In this document: piece by piece, positions 9,720-17,514 of the stretch
Position numbering within the stretch: the first letter of the stretch is position 1
How the letters are laid out: the number at the start of each line of letters is the position of its first letter
DNA from: Sulfitobacter albidus
Lineage (GTDB): Bacteria > Pseudomonadota > Alphaproteobacteria > Rhodobacterales > Rhodobacteraceae
Reading direction: 5' to 3'
Length of the DNA stretch: 64,000 bases
Assembly: GCF_018200035.1 (NCBI RefSeq)
Contig: NZ_CP073581.1
Location: forward strand, 2,228,501-2,292,500
Made by a program: the position numbers and the translations under genes
The notes under the pieces: generated by a model
The model's input: only the letters and a program-made list of their open reading frames with translations
Databases searched by the model: none
Told to the model about the DNA's origin: nothing

Positions 9720-9766
9720 CAAAGTTTGCCCGCAAACTTTGGCCCCAAAATTTCCCCGAAATTTTG
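9720..9766. repeat. Double-hairpin intergenic element, copy 1
   Basis: Hairpin I is CAAAGTTTG/CAAACTTTG (9720-9741) and hairpin II is CAAAATTTC/GAAATTTTG (9746-9766). It lies between convergent genes (fadB and the permease). Four other copies are at 26903, 28942, 33721 and 63250. Confidence 0.85.
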
Positions 9767-9772
9767 CCCGCG

Positions 9773-10815
9773 CTAGAGCGAGAGGAAGAGCTGGAATAGC
9801 AGACCGCTGACCAGCGATCCCGTCAGCGCAATCGCGATATAGAGCGCGAACACCTCGCGTTTGACCAAGGCCCAGACCGTAATCGCCGCAGGCAGTGACG
9901 TCACGCCGCCCGCCACCAGAAACGCGAGCCCCGCGCCCGGCGCCATGCCCTGCCCGATCAGACCGCCCACCAGCGGCAGCGCCGCATAGCCGTTGAGGTA
10001 GGCAGGCACGCCCACCAGTGTGGCGATCCCGATGGGGGCCAGCCCCTCACCGCCCAGGGTTTGCGCGATCAGATCGGCGGGCACCCAGGCCAGCATCAGG
10101 CTTTCCAGCATGAAGGCCAGCGTCAGCCACTTGGCCAGAAACAGCGTCGTCTTGACCGCCTCCGCGCGAAATTTCCCCATCCGCGCCGGATCACGCCAGA
10201 ACGCCCAGACCACCGGCTGCACCGTGCGCACCTTCGAGGCACCGCAGCCACCGTTGCCCACACCCGCGCGCAGCGGATCGCGCAATCCGCCCATGGCTCC
10301 GACCGCCAGCACCACAAGCCCGCCAAAGACGCCCAGGCCCACACCGGCCAGCGTCTTGGCCAGCGCGAATTGTGTGCCCAGCACCCCGCTTGTCAGTACG
10401 AACATCGACGGATCCATCACCGGTGAGGCGAGCCAGAATGCCATCACCGCCGACAGTGGCACCCCCATCGCCAGAAGCGCCGCAATCAGCGGGATCACCC
10501 CACACGAGCAGAACGGCGACAGTCCGCCCGCCAGCGCCGCTACCGCGATCATCACCAAAGGCGCACCGGTGAACGCCCGCGCGATCAGCCCGTCCGCCCC
10601 GCTCGCGCCCGCGTAGGCGGCCACGGCAATCGAGACCAACAGAAACGGCGCGATGGAAATCAGGTTTGCGAGCGTAAAGCGGAGCGTCTCAATTCCCTGT
10701 GCGGGCACGACCATTAGCAACGCAAGCGCCAAAGCGGCGCAAAACAGCCAGACCCGCTCGCACTGCCACAGATGCAGTGCGCGGGCGTTCAGTGCCGGGG
10801 GGGCAGATCAGTCAT
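9773..10815 (-). CDS. UPF0718/ArsP-like permease, frameshifted near its start
   Basis: Membrane protein with about eight transmembrane segments and the family hallmark FCSCGVIPLIAALL followed by SPVMDP. Family members include ArsP-type exporters of trivalent organoarsenicals. From the ATG at 10815 (AGGAAC upstream) the reading frame stops after a seven-C run at 10797-10803; an eighth C opens the frame through to the stop at 9773, giving 347 aa with an extra N-terminal membrane helix. Without the correction the first usable start is a TTG at 10732. It lies 12 nt downstream of an ArsR regulator gene, so it is expected to be induced by that regulator's ligand. Transport substrate is inferred, not shown. 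Confidence 0.82.
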
Positions 10816-10827
10816 TGTTCCTGCCTC

Positions 10828-11142
10828 TCATGCGGCATCGTCGGTCACGACCGACACGCCCTTGCAGCATTCCGCACTCAGAAACGACAGGGTCCGCGCC
10901 ATCGCGTCAAAATCCACGCGGTTGAAAATCTGCCGCCCCTGCCGGACCTGTACGACCAGCCCGGCATCGCGCAGCGTGCCCAGATGATGGGCCAGCGTTG
11001 AGGGCGCGAGGCCCAGATGCGCCCCGATCTCACCCACCGCCAACCCATCCGGCCCCGCACGGACCAACAGACGAAAGACCGACAGGCGGCTGTCATGACC
11101 CAGGGCCGCAAGGGCGGTAGCGGAGTGCTGATGTATATCCAT
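10828..11142 (-). CDS. ArsR-family regulator with C-terminal Cys pair
   Basis: 104 aa winged-helix repressor. Recognition helix region is HLGLAPSTLAHHLGTLRDAG (residues 42-61), followed by the wing. C92 and C93 in AECCKG lie close to the C-terminus, the place where Acidithiobacillus-type ArsR proteins bind As(III); the third cysteine of that site is not seen here. ArsR repressors release DNA on binding metalloid or thiol-reactive ligands. The start ATG at 11142 is 8 nt from a perfect 18-bp palindrome that overlaps the -10 box. It is co-directional with, and 12 nt upstream of, the permease it probably controls. Confidence 0.9.
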   Translation of the reverse strand: MDIHQHSATALAALGHDSRLSVFRLLVRAGPDGLAVGEIGAHLGLAPSTLAHHLGTLRDAGLVVQVRQGRQIFNRVDFDAMARTLSFLSAECCKGVSVVTDDAA

Positions 11143-11148
11143 ACACTC

Positions 11149-11177
11149 TTATAAAACTAGTTTTATAGTTTTGTCGA
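11149..11177 (-). promoter_or_regulatory. ArsR promoter with 18-bp palindromic operator
   Basis: A perfect palindrome, TATAAAACTAGTTTTATA, occupies 11150-11167. On the minus strand a -35-like TCGACA (11177-11172) and a -10 TTATAA (11154-11149) are exactly 17 bp apart, and the palindrome covers the -10 and most of the spacer. Transcription would start at or next to the A of the ArsR start codon (11142), suggesting a leaderless mRNA. Confidence 0.75.
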
Positions 11178-11234
11178 GCGGATAAGAAAGCCGCCCCATC
11201 AGGAGCGACCCTCACCACGCAGACCCGCGCCCGG

Positions 11235-11891
11235 TCAGACGCCCATGGCCTGCGCGGCAAATTGATCCTCGATTGCGATGAAATCCGCCAGATCCTCCGC
11301 CGCCTCACCGTCCAGAACGACATATCGCGCATCTGCCCCGCCTTCCAGAAATCGGTCCAGCGTGCACAGATCCTGCGGGCAATGGATCAGCGCACCGCCC
11401 TCGGCATAGATCACCTCATCGGCGGCAAAGTAGATCGCGATCAATTCAACCCGGTGCATCGGGCGGCGCCGCGCGATGCCGCGCACCCCCACCAGCGCAC
11501 GCGCCGTCAGTACCGCAAAAGGATCGCCCTGCGCGTCCGTCACCGCATCACTTTCCACCATCACCCCCTGATCGGGCAGCAGCGTCAACTCTTCGCGGTT
11601 GCCCAGCGCGCCCGCCGGCACCACCACCGGCCACAGGCCTTCGGCGGTGTCGGGCGCGTCAAGCCACAGATGCGCGCGGCGGATCTGCGCGATCGGCTGC
11701 ATGCCGTGATCGAAGGTCAGCACCTTGTCGCCGACCGCCAGCGCCTCGATCGGGCGCCAGCCCAGATTGCTCGCAACCCGCGTGCCCGCCATCAAACCGT
11801 GACCGGGTGCAACCAATCCGCCGTCCCAGGCGCCGGTCATCTCCGCCGAACGGCGGGGGCTCTGCTGTGTTTTCCAATCCAGACCGAACAT
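11235..11891 (-). CDS. Hint-domain protein (nonsplicing)
   Basis: 218 aa from the ATG at 11891, chosen because GAGGG sits 9 nt upstream; an ATG at 11900 is in frame but directly abuts that site. The Hedgehog/intein fold is recognisable from GTRVASNLGWRPIEALAVGD, LPDQGVMV and the EVIYAEG strand. The nucleophilic Cys that normally starts the block (CFxxGT) is Met here and the usual terminal EsFhPG is replaced by ALIHCP, so autoprocessing is unlikely. Such Hint_2 proteins are abundant in Rhodobacterales, often in secreted calcium-binding proteins; this one has no other domain. A second Hint protein is at 55372. Confidence 0.75.
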   Translation of the reverse strand: MFGLDWKTQQSPRRSAEMTGAWDGGLVAPGHGLMAGTRVASNLGWRPIEALAVGDKVLTFDHGMQPIAQIRRAHLWLDAPDTAEGLWPVVVPAGALGNREELTLLPDQGVMVESDAVTDAQGDPFAVLTARALVGVRGIARRRPMHRVELIAIYFAADEVIYAEGGALIHCPQDLCTLDRFLEGGADARYVVLDGEAAEDLADFIAIEDQFAAQAMGV

Positions 11892-11996
11892 CTTATCCAT
11901 CCCTCGTGCTGCCCCGTTTCGCCGGGCGCTTGTTGATGAAACCACTTGGGATGATTCTCACGGCAGCCAAGCGGTGAGGTTGGGGCAAAACCGGGG

Positions 11997-12062
11997 CATT
12001 GTCGCGATTTCGGGTGTTAATCGCGCGTTCGTGCCAGAATTCGAACACGAACGGCGACAATG
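11997..12062. other. Possible three-way-junction structure
   Basis: A closing stem CATTGTCG/CGACAATG (11997-12004 with 12055-12062) encloses two further perfect stems: CGATT/AATCG (12005-12009 with 12019-12023) and CGTTCGTG/CACGAACG (12026-12033 with 12046-12053). Only three bases lie unpaired at the junction. It sits in the 230-bp gap upstream of the minus-strand Hint gene and downstream of the sulfotransferase gene. It could be a structured leader RNA, a small RNA or a DNA cruciform. I recognise no known RNA family. Confidence 0.45.
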
Positions 12063-12122
12063 ATCCACCCAAAATCCCTCAGGACGGGAAATTTTGGGGG
12101 AAAATCGCCCCGGACGCGCCCC

Positions 12123-12770
12123 TTATCCGAATTGATAGCCAAAATCCGCGATATCGCGCGCGCAGGCCTTTGCGACGGCGGCGCGACTGCGCGCGGAATA
12201 GGCATTGCGCCACTCTCCTGCGCGCGCGCTGCGGTTGGCGTGCGGCACCTCAAGGGCGAAGCCCAGATGCGCCTCCAGCGGCGCGATATCCTCTGCCAGA
12301 TGCTCCAGCCGGATGAACAGCCGCGCCCGCATCCGCCCGGCCCTGTCGGTGACGTAGGACGCGGCGGGCGCACGGGCGAAGCTCTCCAGCACCGATGGCG
12401 TGGTCACGAACGCCTCGAATGTCGTCGCCCGCGCCAGCGCCACCACGGGGTTGTCAAAGCTCTGCGCGCGCAGCCAGTGATAATAACTCACCATCCGGTC
12501 CCACGGATTGCGCACGAGGGTAAAGATGAACAGATCGTCCAGCTCATCGGGCCGCACCACGCCCTCCAGATCGGCAAGCGTCGAATGTTTCCACAGCCGC
12601 CCCGTCTCGGGCGTGGCGCGCACCTTGTGGCGGCGTGCGCGGGCCTTGGGCGTGTCGCCCAGCATCAGATCATCCTTGGCCGCCCGCGCCTCCAACGCCA
12701 GCGCCATCGAGGTGCCGCCGGTCTTGGGCGCGTGGATGAACAGATAGCGCCGCGCGCGCGACAGGATCAC
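12123..12770 (-). CDS. Sulfotransferase family 2 protein
   Basis: 215 aa. The 5'-phosphosulfate-binding loop is IHAPKTGGTSMA (residues 12-23) and the 3'-phosphate-binding segment is LVRNPWDRMVSYYHWL (about 86-101), both diagnostic for PAPS-dependent sulfotransferases. The family transfers sulfate from PAPS to carbohydrates or other acceptors; the acceptor here is unknown. Start is GTG at 12770, overlapping the stop of the upstream EamA gene as GTGA, so the two are translationally coupled. PAPS supply in this genome is explained by the fused ATP sulfurylase-APS kinase at 59-61 kb. Confidence 0.85.
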   Translation of the reverse strand: MILSRARRYLFIHAPKTGGTSMALALEARAAKDDLMLGDTPKARARRHKVRATPETGRLWKHSTLADLEGVVRPDELDDLFIFTLVRNPWDRMVSYYHWLRAQSFDNPVVALARATTFEAFVTTPSVLESFARAPAASYVTDRAGRMRARLFIRLEHLAEDIAPLEAHLGFALEVPHANRSARAGEWRNAYSARSRAAVAKACARDIADFGYQFG

Positions 12771-13708
12771 GGCGCCTCCTCCGGCAGCTTCACCGCGCGC
12801 ACCGGCACCGGCGTGTCAGTACGCCTCGTGATCACCGCCCCCGCGCCCGCGATCAGCACCATGCCCAAGAGCGCCAGCGGCCCCACCGCCTGCCCCCACA
12901 GCACCCAGGCCCAAAAGCTCGCGAACACCAGCAGGGAGTATTCGAACACCGCCACGGTGCCCGCCTCCCCCAGCAGATAGCCGCGAAAGATCAACCCGAT
13001 CCCGATGATCGAGCCCACCGCCTGCACCGCCGTCCAGAACAAAAGATGCGGCGTATTCGGCACCCAACCGCGCAGCACGAATCCCTCCGGCCCCGCCGGC
13101 CCGCCCGCCGGCAGGATCAGCAGACCGATCGCGCCGACCACCGTGAGCACCGCAAAGAACCCCGCCGTCAGCGCCACCGTTCCCTCGCGCGCGCACCACA
13201 CGCGCGTCACGACGGCCCCGACGGCATAGAACACCGCCGCCAGCACCGGCAGAAAGGCCACCGGATCCAGCGCGCGCGGATCCGGCTGGATCACCAGCAA
13301 GGCCCCCACAAACCCCGCCAGCACCGCCGCAATGCGGATCACCCCCACCCGCGCGCCCAGAAACAGCACCGATATCAGCATCACGAACAACGGCGCGGTG
13401 AACAGCCCCGCCACCACCACACCGATCGGCAACACCGACAGGCAGCCGAAATAGATCAACATCGCCGTCGCCGTGAACAGGCTGCGCCCCAGCACCGCGC
13501 GCCAGCTTAGCGGGCGGATCACCCCCAGCCCCACGCCCGCGACGATCCCCAACAGCACCAGCGCCATCACGCCCCGCAGCATGTGGAATTGCCACAGCGA
13601 TCCCGTCTCGGCGATCAGCGGCACAAAATTATCCGTGATCCCCAGCGCGAACATCCCCCCCAGAATCGACGCCGCCGCCACCCCCGGCCTCAAGGCTCCG
13701 TCACCCAT
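12767..13708 (-). CDS. EamA/DMT-family transporter
   Basis: 313 aa with ten predicted transmembrane helices arranged as two EamA repeats. The first spans about residues 10-140, including LRGVMALVLLGI and FTAPLFVMLISVLFLGARVG; the second about 155-300, including EYSLLVFASFWAWVLWG. The drug/metabolite transporter superfamily exports metabolites or amino acids; substrate unknown. Start ATG at 13708 is preceded by GGGAGACGG. Divergent from the acyl-CoA synthetase gene, with 87 bp between. The stop overlaps the downstream sulfotransferase start. Confidence 0.88.
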   Translation of the reverse strand: MGDGALRPGVAAASILGGMFALGITDNFVPLIAETGSLWQFHMLRGVMALVLLGIVAGVGLGVIRPLSWRAVLGRSLFTATAMLIYFGCLSVLPIGVVVAGLFTAPLFVMLISVLFLGARVGVIRIAAVLAGFVGALLVIQPDPRALDPVAFLPVLAAVFYAVGAVVTRVWCAREGTVALTAGFFAVLTVVGAIGLLILPAGGPAGPEGFVLRGWVPNTPHLLFWTAVQAVGSIIGIGLIFRGYLLGEAGTVAVFEYSLLVFASFWAWVLWGQAVGPLALLGMVLIAGAGAVITRRTDTPVPVRAVKLPEEAP

Positions 13709-13795
13709 GCCCGTCTCCCGCTTTCGCGATTGCAAATTCCTGCCCCCTGCATATCGTGCTGCGCAGCTTGCGCAACTTTTACCGGAGTGGATCGG

Positions 13796-15422
13796 ATGGG
13801 CTGGATGAAAGACGAAACCGGGCTGGACCGCACACAGGCGAATTTCGTACCGCTCACGCCACTGTCGCATCTGATCCGCGCGGCGGATGTGTTTGCCAAC
13901 CGCACGGCGGTCATCTACGGCGATCACCGCGTCAGCTACGCGCGCTACTTTGAACGCTGCACCCGACTTGCCTGCGCACTCGCCGACATGGGCGTGATCC
14001 CGGGAGAGGTCGTCGCCACGATCCTGCCTAATACCCCCGCGCAGGCCGAGGCGCACTTTGGCGTGCCCGCCTGCGGCGCCGTGCTCAACACAATCAACAC
14101 GCGCCTCGATGTCGATACCGTCAGCTACATCTTCAGCCACGGCGAGGCAAAGGTGGTGCTGGTCGACACGCAGTTTCTCGATCTCGCCGAGGCCGCCATC
14201 GCCGCCATGGAAACCTCCGGCCCCACTATCATCGAAGTGCCCGACGCGCCCGCAGGCTTCCCCGCTACCGGGCGCCACCCCACCTATGAGGATACGCTTG
14301 CCGCGGCCGACCCGGCCTTTGACTGGATCTTGCCACAGGACGAATGGGAAAGCCTCGCGCTCAACTATACCTCCGGCACCACGGGTCGACCCAAGGGCGT
14401 CGTCTACCACCACCGCGGCGCCTATCTGATGACCATGGGCACGGTGATCAGCTGGCGCATGGTGCTGCACCCGATCTTCATGCAGATCGTGCCGCTGTTT
14501 CACTGCAACGGCTGGAACCACAGCTGGCTGATGCCGCTGATCGGCGGCACGCTGGTCTGCTGCCGCGACATCACGGCGGCCAACATCTTCGACGCCATCG
14601 CGGACGAGGGGGTGACCCACTTCGGCGGCGCCCCCATAGTGCTCAACATGCTGGTCAATGCCGATGCGTCCGAACGGCGCCCGGTCGATCACGCGGTCGA
14701 AGTCTTCACCGCAGGCGCCCCCCGGCCCCGCCACCCTGTCCAAGATCGAGGCGATGGGCTTCAACGTCACCCATGTCTACGGTCTGACGGAAACCTACGG
14801 CCACGTGACCGAATGCACCTGGCGCGAGGATGAGTGGGGCCAGCTTGACCAGAAAAACCGCGCCGCCGTGAAATCCCGCCAGGGCGTGGCCATGCCGATG
14901 ATGGACCGTATCACCGTCACCGACACAGACCTCCGCGATGTCCCCCGCGACGCCAAAACCCAGGGCGAGATCATGATCCGCGGCAACTCGGTCATGAAGG
15001 GCTACTACAAAAACCCCACCGCCACCGCCGAGGCCTTTGCGGGCGGCTACTTTCATTCGGGCGACATTGCGGTGCAGCATCCCGACGGCTACATCCAGAT
15101 CGCCGACCGCGCCAAGGACATCATCATCTCGGGCGGCGAAAACATTTCCTCGGTCGAGGTCGAAGGCACGCTGATGGCCCATGACGCGGTGATGCTGGCC
15201 GCCGTGGTCGCCAAACCAGACGACAAATGGGGCGAAGTCCCCTGCGCCTTTGTCGAACTCAAACCCGGCGCGCAGCCCACCGAAGCCGAAATGATCGCCT
15301 TCGCCCGCCAAACCCTCGCAGGGTTCAAAGCACCCAAACGCGTGATCTTTCAGGAGCTTCCGAAAACCTCCACGGGTAAAATCCAGAAATTCGAACTCCG
15401 CCGCATCGCACAATCCCTCTGA
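13796..15422 (+). CDS. Acyl-CoA synthetase (DmdB-like), frameshifted in this sequence
   Basis: Adenylate-forming acyl-CoA ligase: activates a carboxylate with ATP, then transfers it to CoA. P-loop YTSGTTGRPKG is at residues 191-201; YGLTETYG is the A5 motif, YFHSGDIA/DRAKDIIISGGENI the hinge, and PKTSTGKIQK carries the A10 lysine. The frame breaks in the C runs at 14718-14723 and 14726-14729; one extra C in each gives AGAPPAPATLSKIE and a continuous 542-aa protein. The size and sequence type match roseobacter medium-chain acyl-CoA and methylmercaptopropionate ligases (DmdB group). Substrate not determinable. A GGAG lies upstream of the ATG. Confidence 0.87.
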
Positions 15423-15439
15423 AAGAAAGCCACCCCACC

Positions 15440-15464
15440 CCTGCACCCTTTCAAAAATACCTAA
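15440..15464 (+). repeat. Single copy of the 25-nt dispersed repeat
   Basis: Identical over 25 of 25 positions to 4566-4590 (starts CCTGCACCCTTTC, ends ATACCTAA). It lies 17 nt after the acyl-CoA synthetase stop and just before an AT-rich double hairpin. Confidence 0.8.
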
Positions 15465-15505
15465 TTCCCACCGAGCCTCCACGCCCATCCCTCTCGACCG
15501 CGCAT

Positions 15506-15549
15506 CGGAATTTTCCAAAAATTCCGGCCGATTTTTTCGCAAAAAATCG
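15506..15549. repeat. AT-rich double hairpin, variant type
   Basis: Hairpin CGGAATTTT/AAAATTCCG (15506-15526) followed by CGATTTTTT/AAAAAATCG (15529-15549), with three-base loops. The first hairpin recurs at 56844-56864. It lies between two plus-strand genes. Confidence 0.75.
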
Positions 15550-15636
15550 ATCCTCCCGGCGGGGTCACGCCCCATTGCCCCGCTCTGCCGCTCTGCTATC
15601 CTGCGGGCAACAAAAACGAGCCGAGCAGCCGAACCC

Positions 15637-16647
15637 GTGACCGCCCTGACCAGATACGCCCGCCTTGAGGCCACCGGCCTGTGGCGCCCCGACACGGGCG
15701 CGCAGCGGCAAGAGGTGATCGTGTCCATCGGGGACGCCACGCTGGTGATCAGCGATCTCAACGACACCGCGCTCACCCATTGGTCGATCCCCGCCATCGC
15801 CCGCGCGCCGGGATCCGAGGGCGCCACCTATCACCCCGACGGCGATACCGGCGAAACCCTCGACCTTCCGCCGAACGAATCCGAGATGATCAACGCCATC
15901 GAAACCCTGCGCCTTGCCGTCGCCCGCACCCGGCCGCGCCCGGGACGGTTGCGCTGGCTCGGCGCGCTGGCCTCTGTCTCGGCGGTTGCGGCGCTGGTGC
16001 TGTTCTGGTTGCCCGGTGCGATGCGCGACAACACGCTGCGCGTCGTCCCGCAGGTCAAACGCGAGGCGCTTGGCGTGGCGATCATCGACCGGGTGCAGCG
16101 CGTCGCGGGGCCGATGTGCAGCGATGCGGCAGGCCTGCGCGCCCTGCGCAGCCTCGGGCGGCGGCTCGGCACCACCAAACTCGCCGTCGTTCCGGGCCTC
16201 ACCCGCCCCGCCCTGCACCTGCCCGGCGGCGTCATCGTGCTCGACCGCTCCGTCTTTGAGGATTGGGAGGAACCGGACGTCGCCGCGGGCTTCATCCTGG
16301 CCGAGCTTGCGCTGCAAGTGGAACGCGACCCGCTCGCGCGGCTGCTGGACGTCGCGGGCCCGTGGGAGAATTTTCGCCTGCTGACCACGGGTGAGCTGTC
16401 CGAACAGGCACTTGACGCCTACGCCGAGCATCTGATCACCAGCGCCCCCGATACGCCCGACACGCCCAATCTGCTCGCGCTTTTCGAGGGTACGGATGTG
16501 CCCGCCACCCCCTACGCCCGCGCCCGCGACATCACCGGCGAAACCACGCTGGCCCTGATCGAGGGCGACCCGATGCAGGGCCGCGATACCGAGCCGCTCT
16601 TGCCCGACAGCAGCTGGCTGCGGCTGCAAAACCTCTGCGGCGGATGA
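15637..16647 (+). CDS. Membrane-anchored degenerate M48-type peptidase homologue
   Basis: 336 aa from GTG at 15637. Cytosolic N-domain (1-100), one transmembrane helix (about 106-125, LGALASVSAVAALVLFWLPG), then a domain laid out like a minimal M48 metallopeptidase: LPGGVIVLDRSVF followed by an AAGFILAELALQV helix. In active M48 enzymes this helix holds HExxH; here it reads A222-E223-L-A-L226, so both zinc histidines are gone and the protein is probably a noncatalytic scaffold or inhibitor. It overlaps the next gene (SGNH hydrolase) by 4 nt, implying joint function. The fold assignment is an inference from motif spacing. Confidence 0.6.
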   Translation: MTALTRYARLEATGLWRPDTGAQRQEVIVSIGDATLVISDLNDTALTHWSIPAIARAPGSEGATYHPDGDTGETLDLPPNESEMINAIETLRLAVARTRPRPGRLRWLGALASVSAVAALVLFWLPGAMRDNTLRVVPQVKREALGVAIIDRVQRVAGPMCSDAAGLRALRSLGRRLGTTKLAVVPGLTRPALHLPGGVIVLDRSVFEDWEEPDVAAGFILAELALQVERDPLARLLDVAGPWENFRLLTTGELSEQALDAYAEHLITSAPDTPDTPNLLALFEGTDVPATPYARARDITGETTLALIEGDPMQGRDTEPLLPDSSWLRLQNLCGG

Positions 16648-17351
16648 TCCGCGAGGCGCTTGTCACGGTGCTCTGCGCGCCCGTGCTGGTGGCGCAGGCG
16701 CTGTCCCTACGCCGCCGCGCCCTGCGCCTGCAAGAAGCGGACGGCCCCCGCACTGGCCGGATTGGCACCGGCCCGCCCCTGCGCCTGCTGATCCTCGGCG
16801 ACAGCTCCGCCGCCGGGGTCGGCGCGCAGACGCAGGACGCGGCGCTCGCGGGGCAGCTGACATCGGCCCTCGCCGCGCATCATAGCGTCGCGTGGCGCCT
16901 CATCGCCCGCACCGGCATCACCACCGCCGAAACCCTCGCCGAGGCGCGCCAGTCCCCGCCCCCGCCGCACGATGTGGCCGTGATCGTGCTGGGGGTGAAC
17001 GACGTCACCCATCTGGCCCGCCAGCGCCAATGGCTGCGGGACCACGCCGACCTGCGCGCCCTGCTGCGTAACGCGGGCGCCAAACGGCTCTACATCAGCC
17101 AGGTCCCGCCGCTGGGCGCCTTCCCGCTGCTGCCCCACCCGCTGCGCTGGCTGCTGGGCCAGCGCGCGATCCGCTTCGACGCCGCCCTCGCAGGCGCCCT
17201 GCGCACGGCGCCCGACACCCGCTACATTCCCCTGCCCGACACGCTGGATCCCGCGGACATGGCGGAGGACGGGTTTCATCCCGGCCCCGTCATCTATGCC
17301 GCATGGGCACAGGAAATAGCGCGCCAAATCCTGTCCGAGCGCGCCATCTGA
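16644..17351 (+). CDS. SGNH/GDSL-type hydrolase
   Basis: 235 aa. The N-terminus is hydrophobic (LVTVLCAPVLVAQALSL) and could serve as a signal anchor. Catalytic blocks are present: GDSSAAG (block I, nucleophilic Ser), the VLGVND block (III, Asn of the oxyanion hole) and DGFHPGP (block V, Asp and His). The family hydrolyses esters of lipids or acylated sugars. The ATG overlaps the stop of the M48-like gene, so the two are coupled. Substrate unknown. Confidence 0.85.
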   Translation: MIREALVTVLCAPVLVAQALSLRRRALRLQEADGPRTGRIGTGPPLRLLILGDSSAAGVGAQTQDAALAGQLTSALAAHHSVAWRLIARTGITTAETLAEARQSPPPPHDVAVIVLGVNDVTHLARQRQWLRDHADLRALLRNAGAKRLYISQVPPLGAFPLLPHPLRWLLGQRAIRFDAALAGALRTAPDTRYIPLPDTLDPADMAEDGFHPGPVIYAAWAQEIARQILSERAI

Positions 17352-17463
17352 CCGCATCTCAACCCGCAGCGCGCGGAACGGATGAAAACACATACGTCGA
17401 AAAGATCCGCGCAGGAGATTTTCCCTCTCCCGGCCCCGCCCCGCAAACCAAATGCGCAAAAGA

Positions 17464-17496
17464 AATGGCCCGCCGGATCCTCTCCGACGGGCCATT
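17464..17496 (-). terminator. Terminator of the SPOR-domain gene
   Basis: Arms AATGGCCCG and CGGGCCATT with an inner CGGA/TCCG extension. On the minus strand it is followed by TCTTTT. It lies 18 nt beyond the stop of the SPOR gene, between convergent genes. Confidence 0.7.
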
Positions 17497-17514
17497 CCAG
17501 GCGTTGCTCAGCCT

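Noticed and set aside
12026..12062. tRNA or tmRNA fragment, because of a TTCGAA-like T-loop
   Set aside because: No 5-bp T stem, no acceptor pairing to a CCA end and no anticodon arm fit; the pairing found is a three-way junction instead.
13709..14770. Long minus-strand extension of the EamA gene beyond 13708
   Set aside because: It is antisense to the acyl-CoA synthetase gene and carries no family similarity; the EamA protein is complete from 13708.
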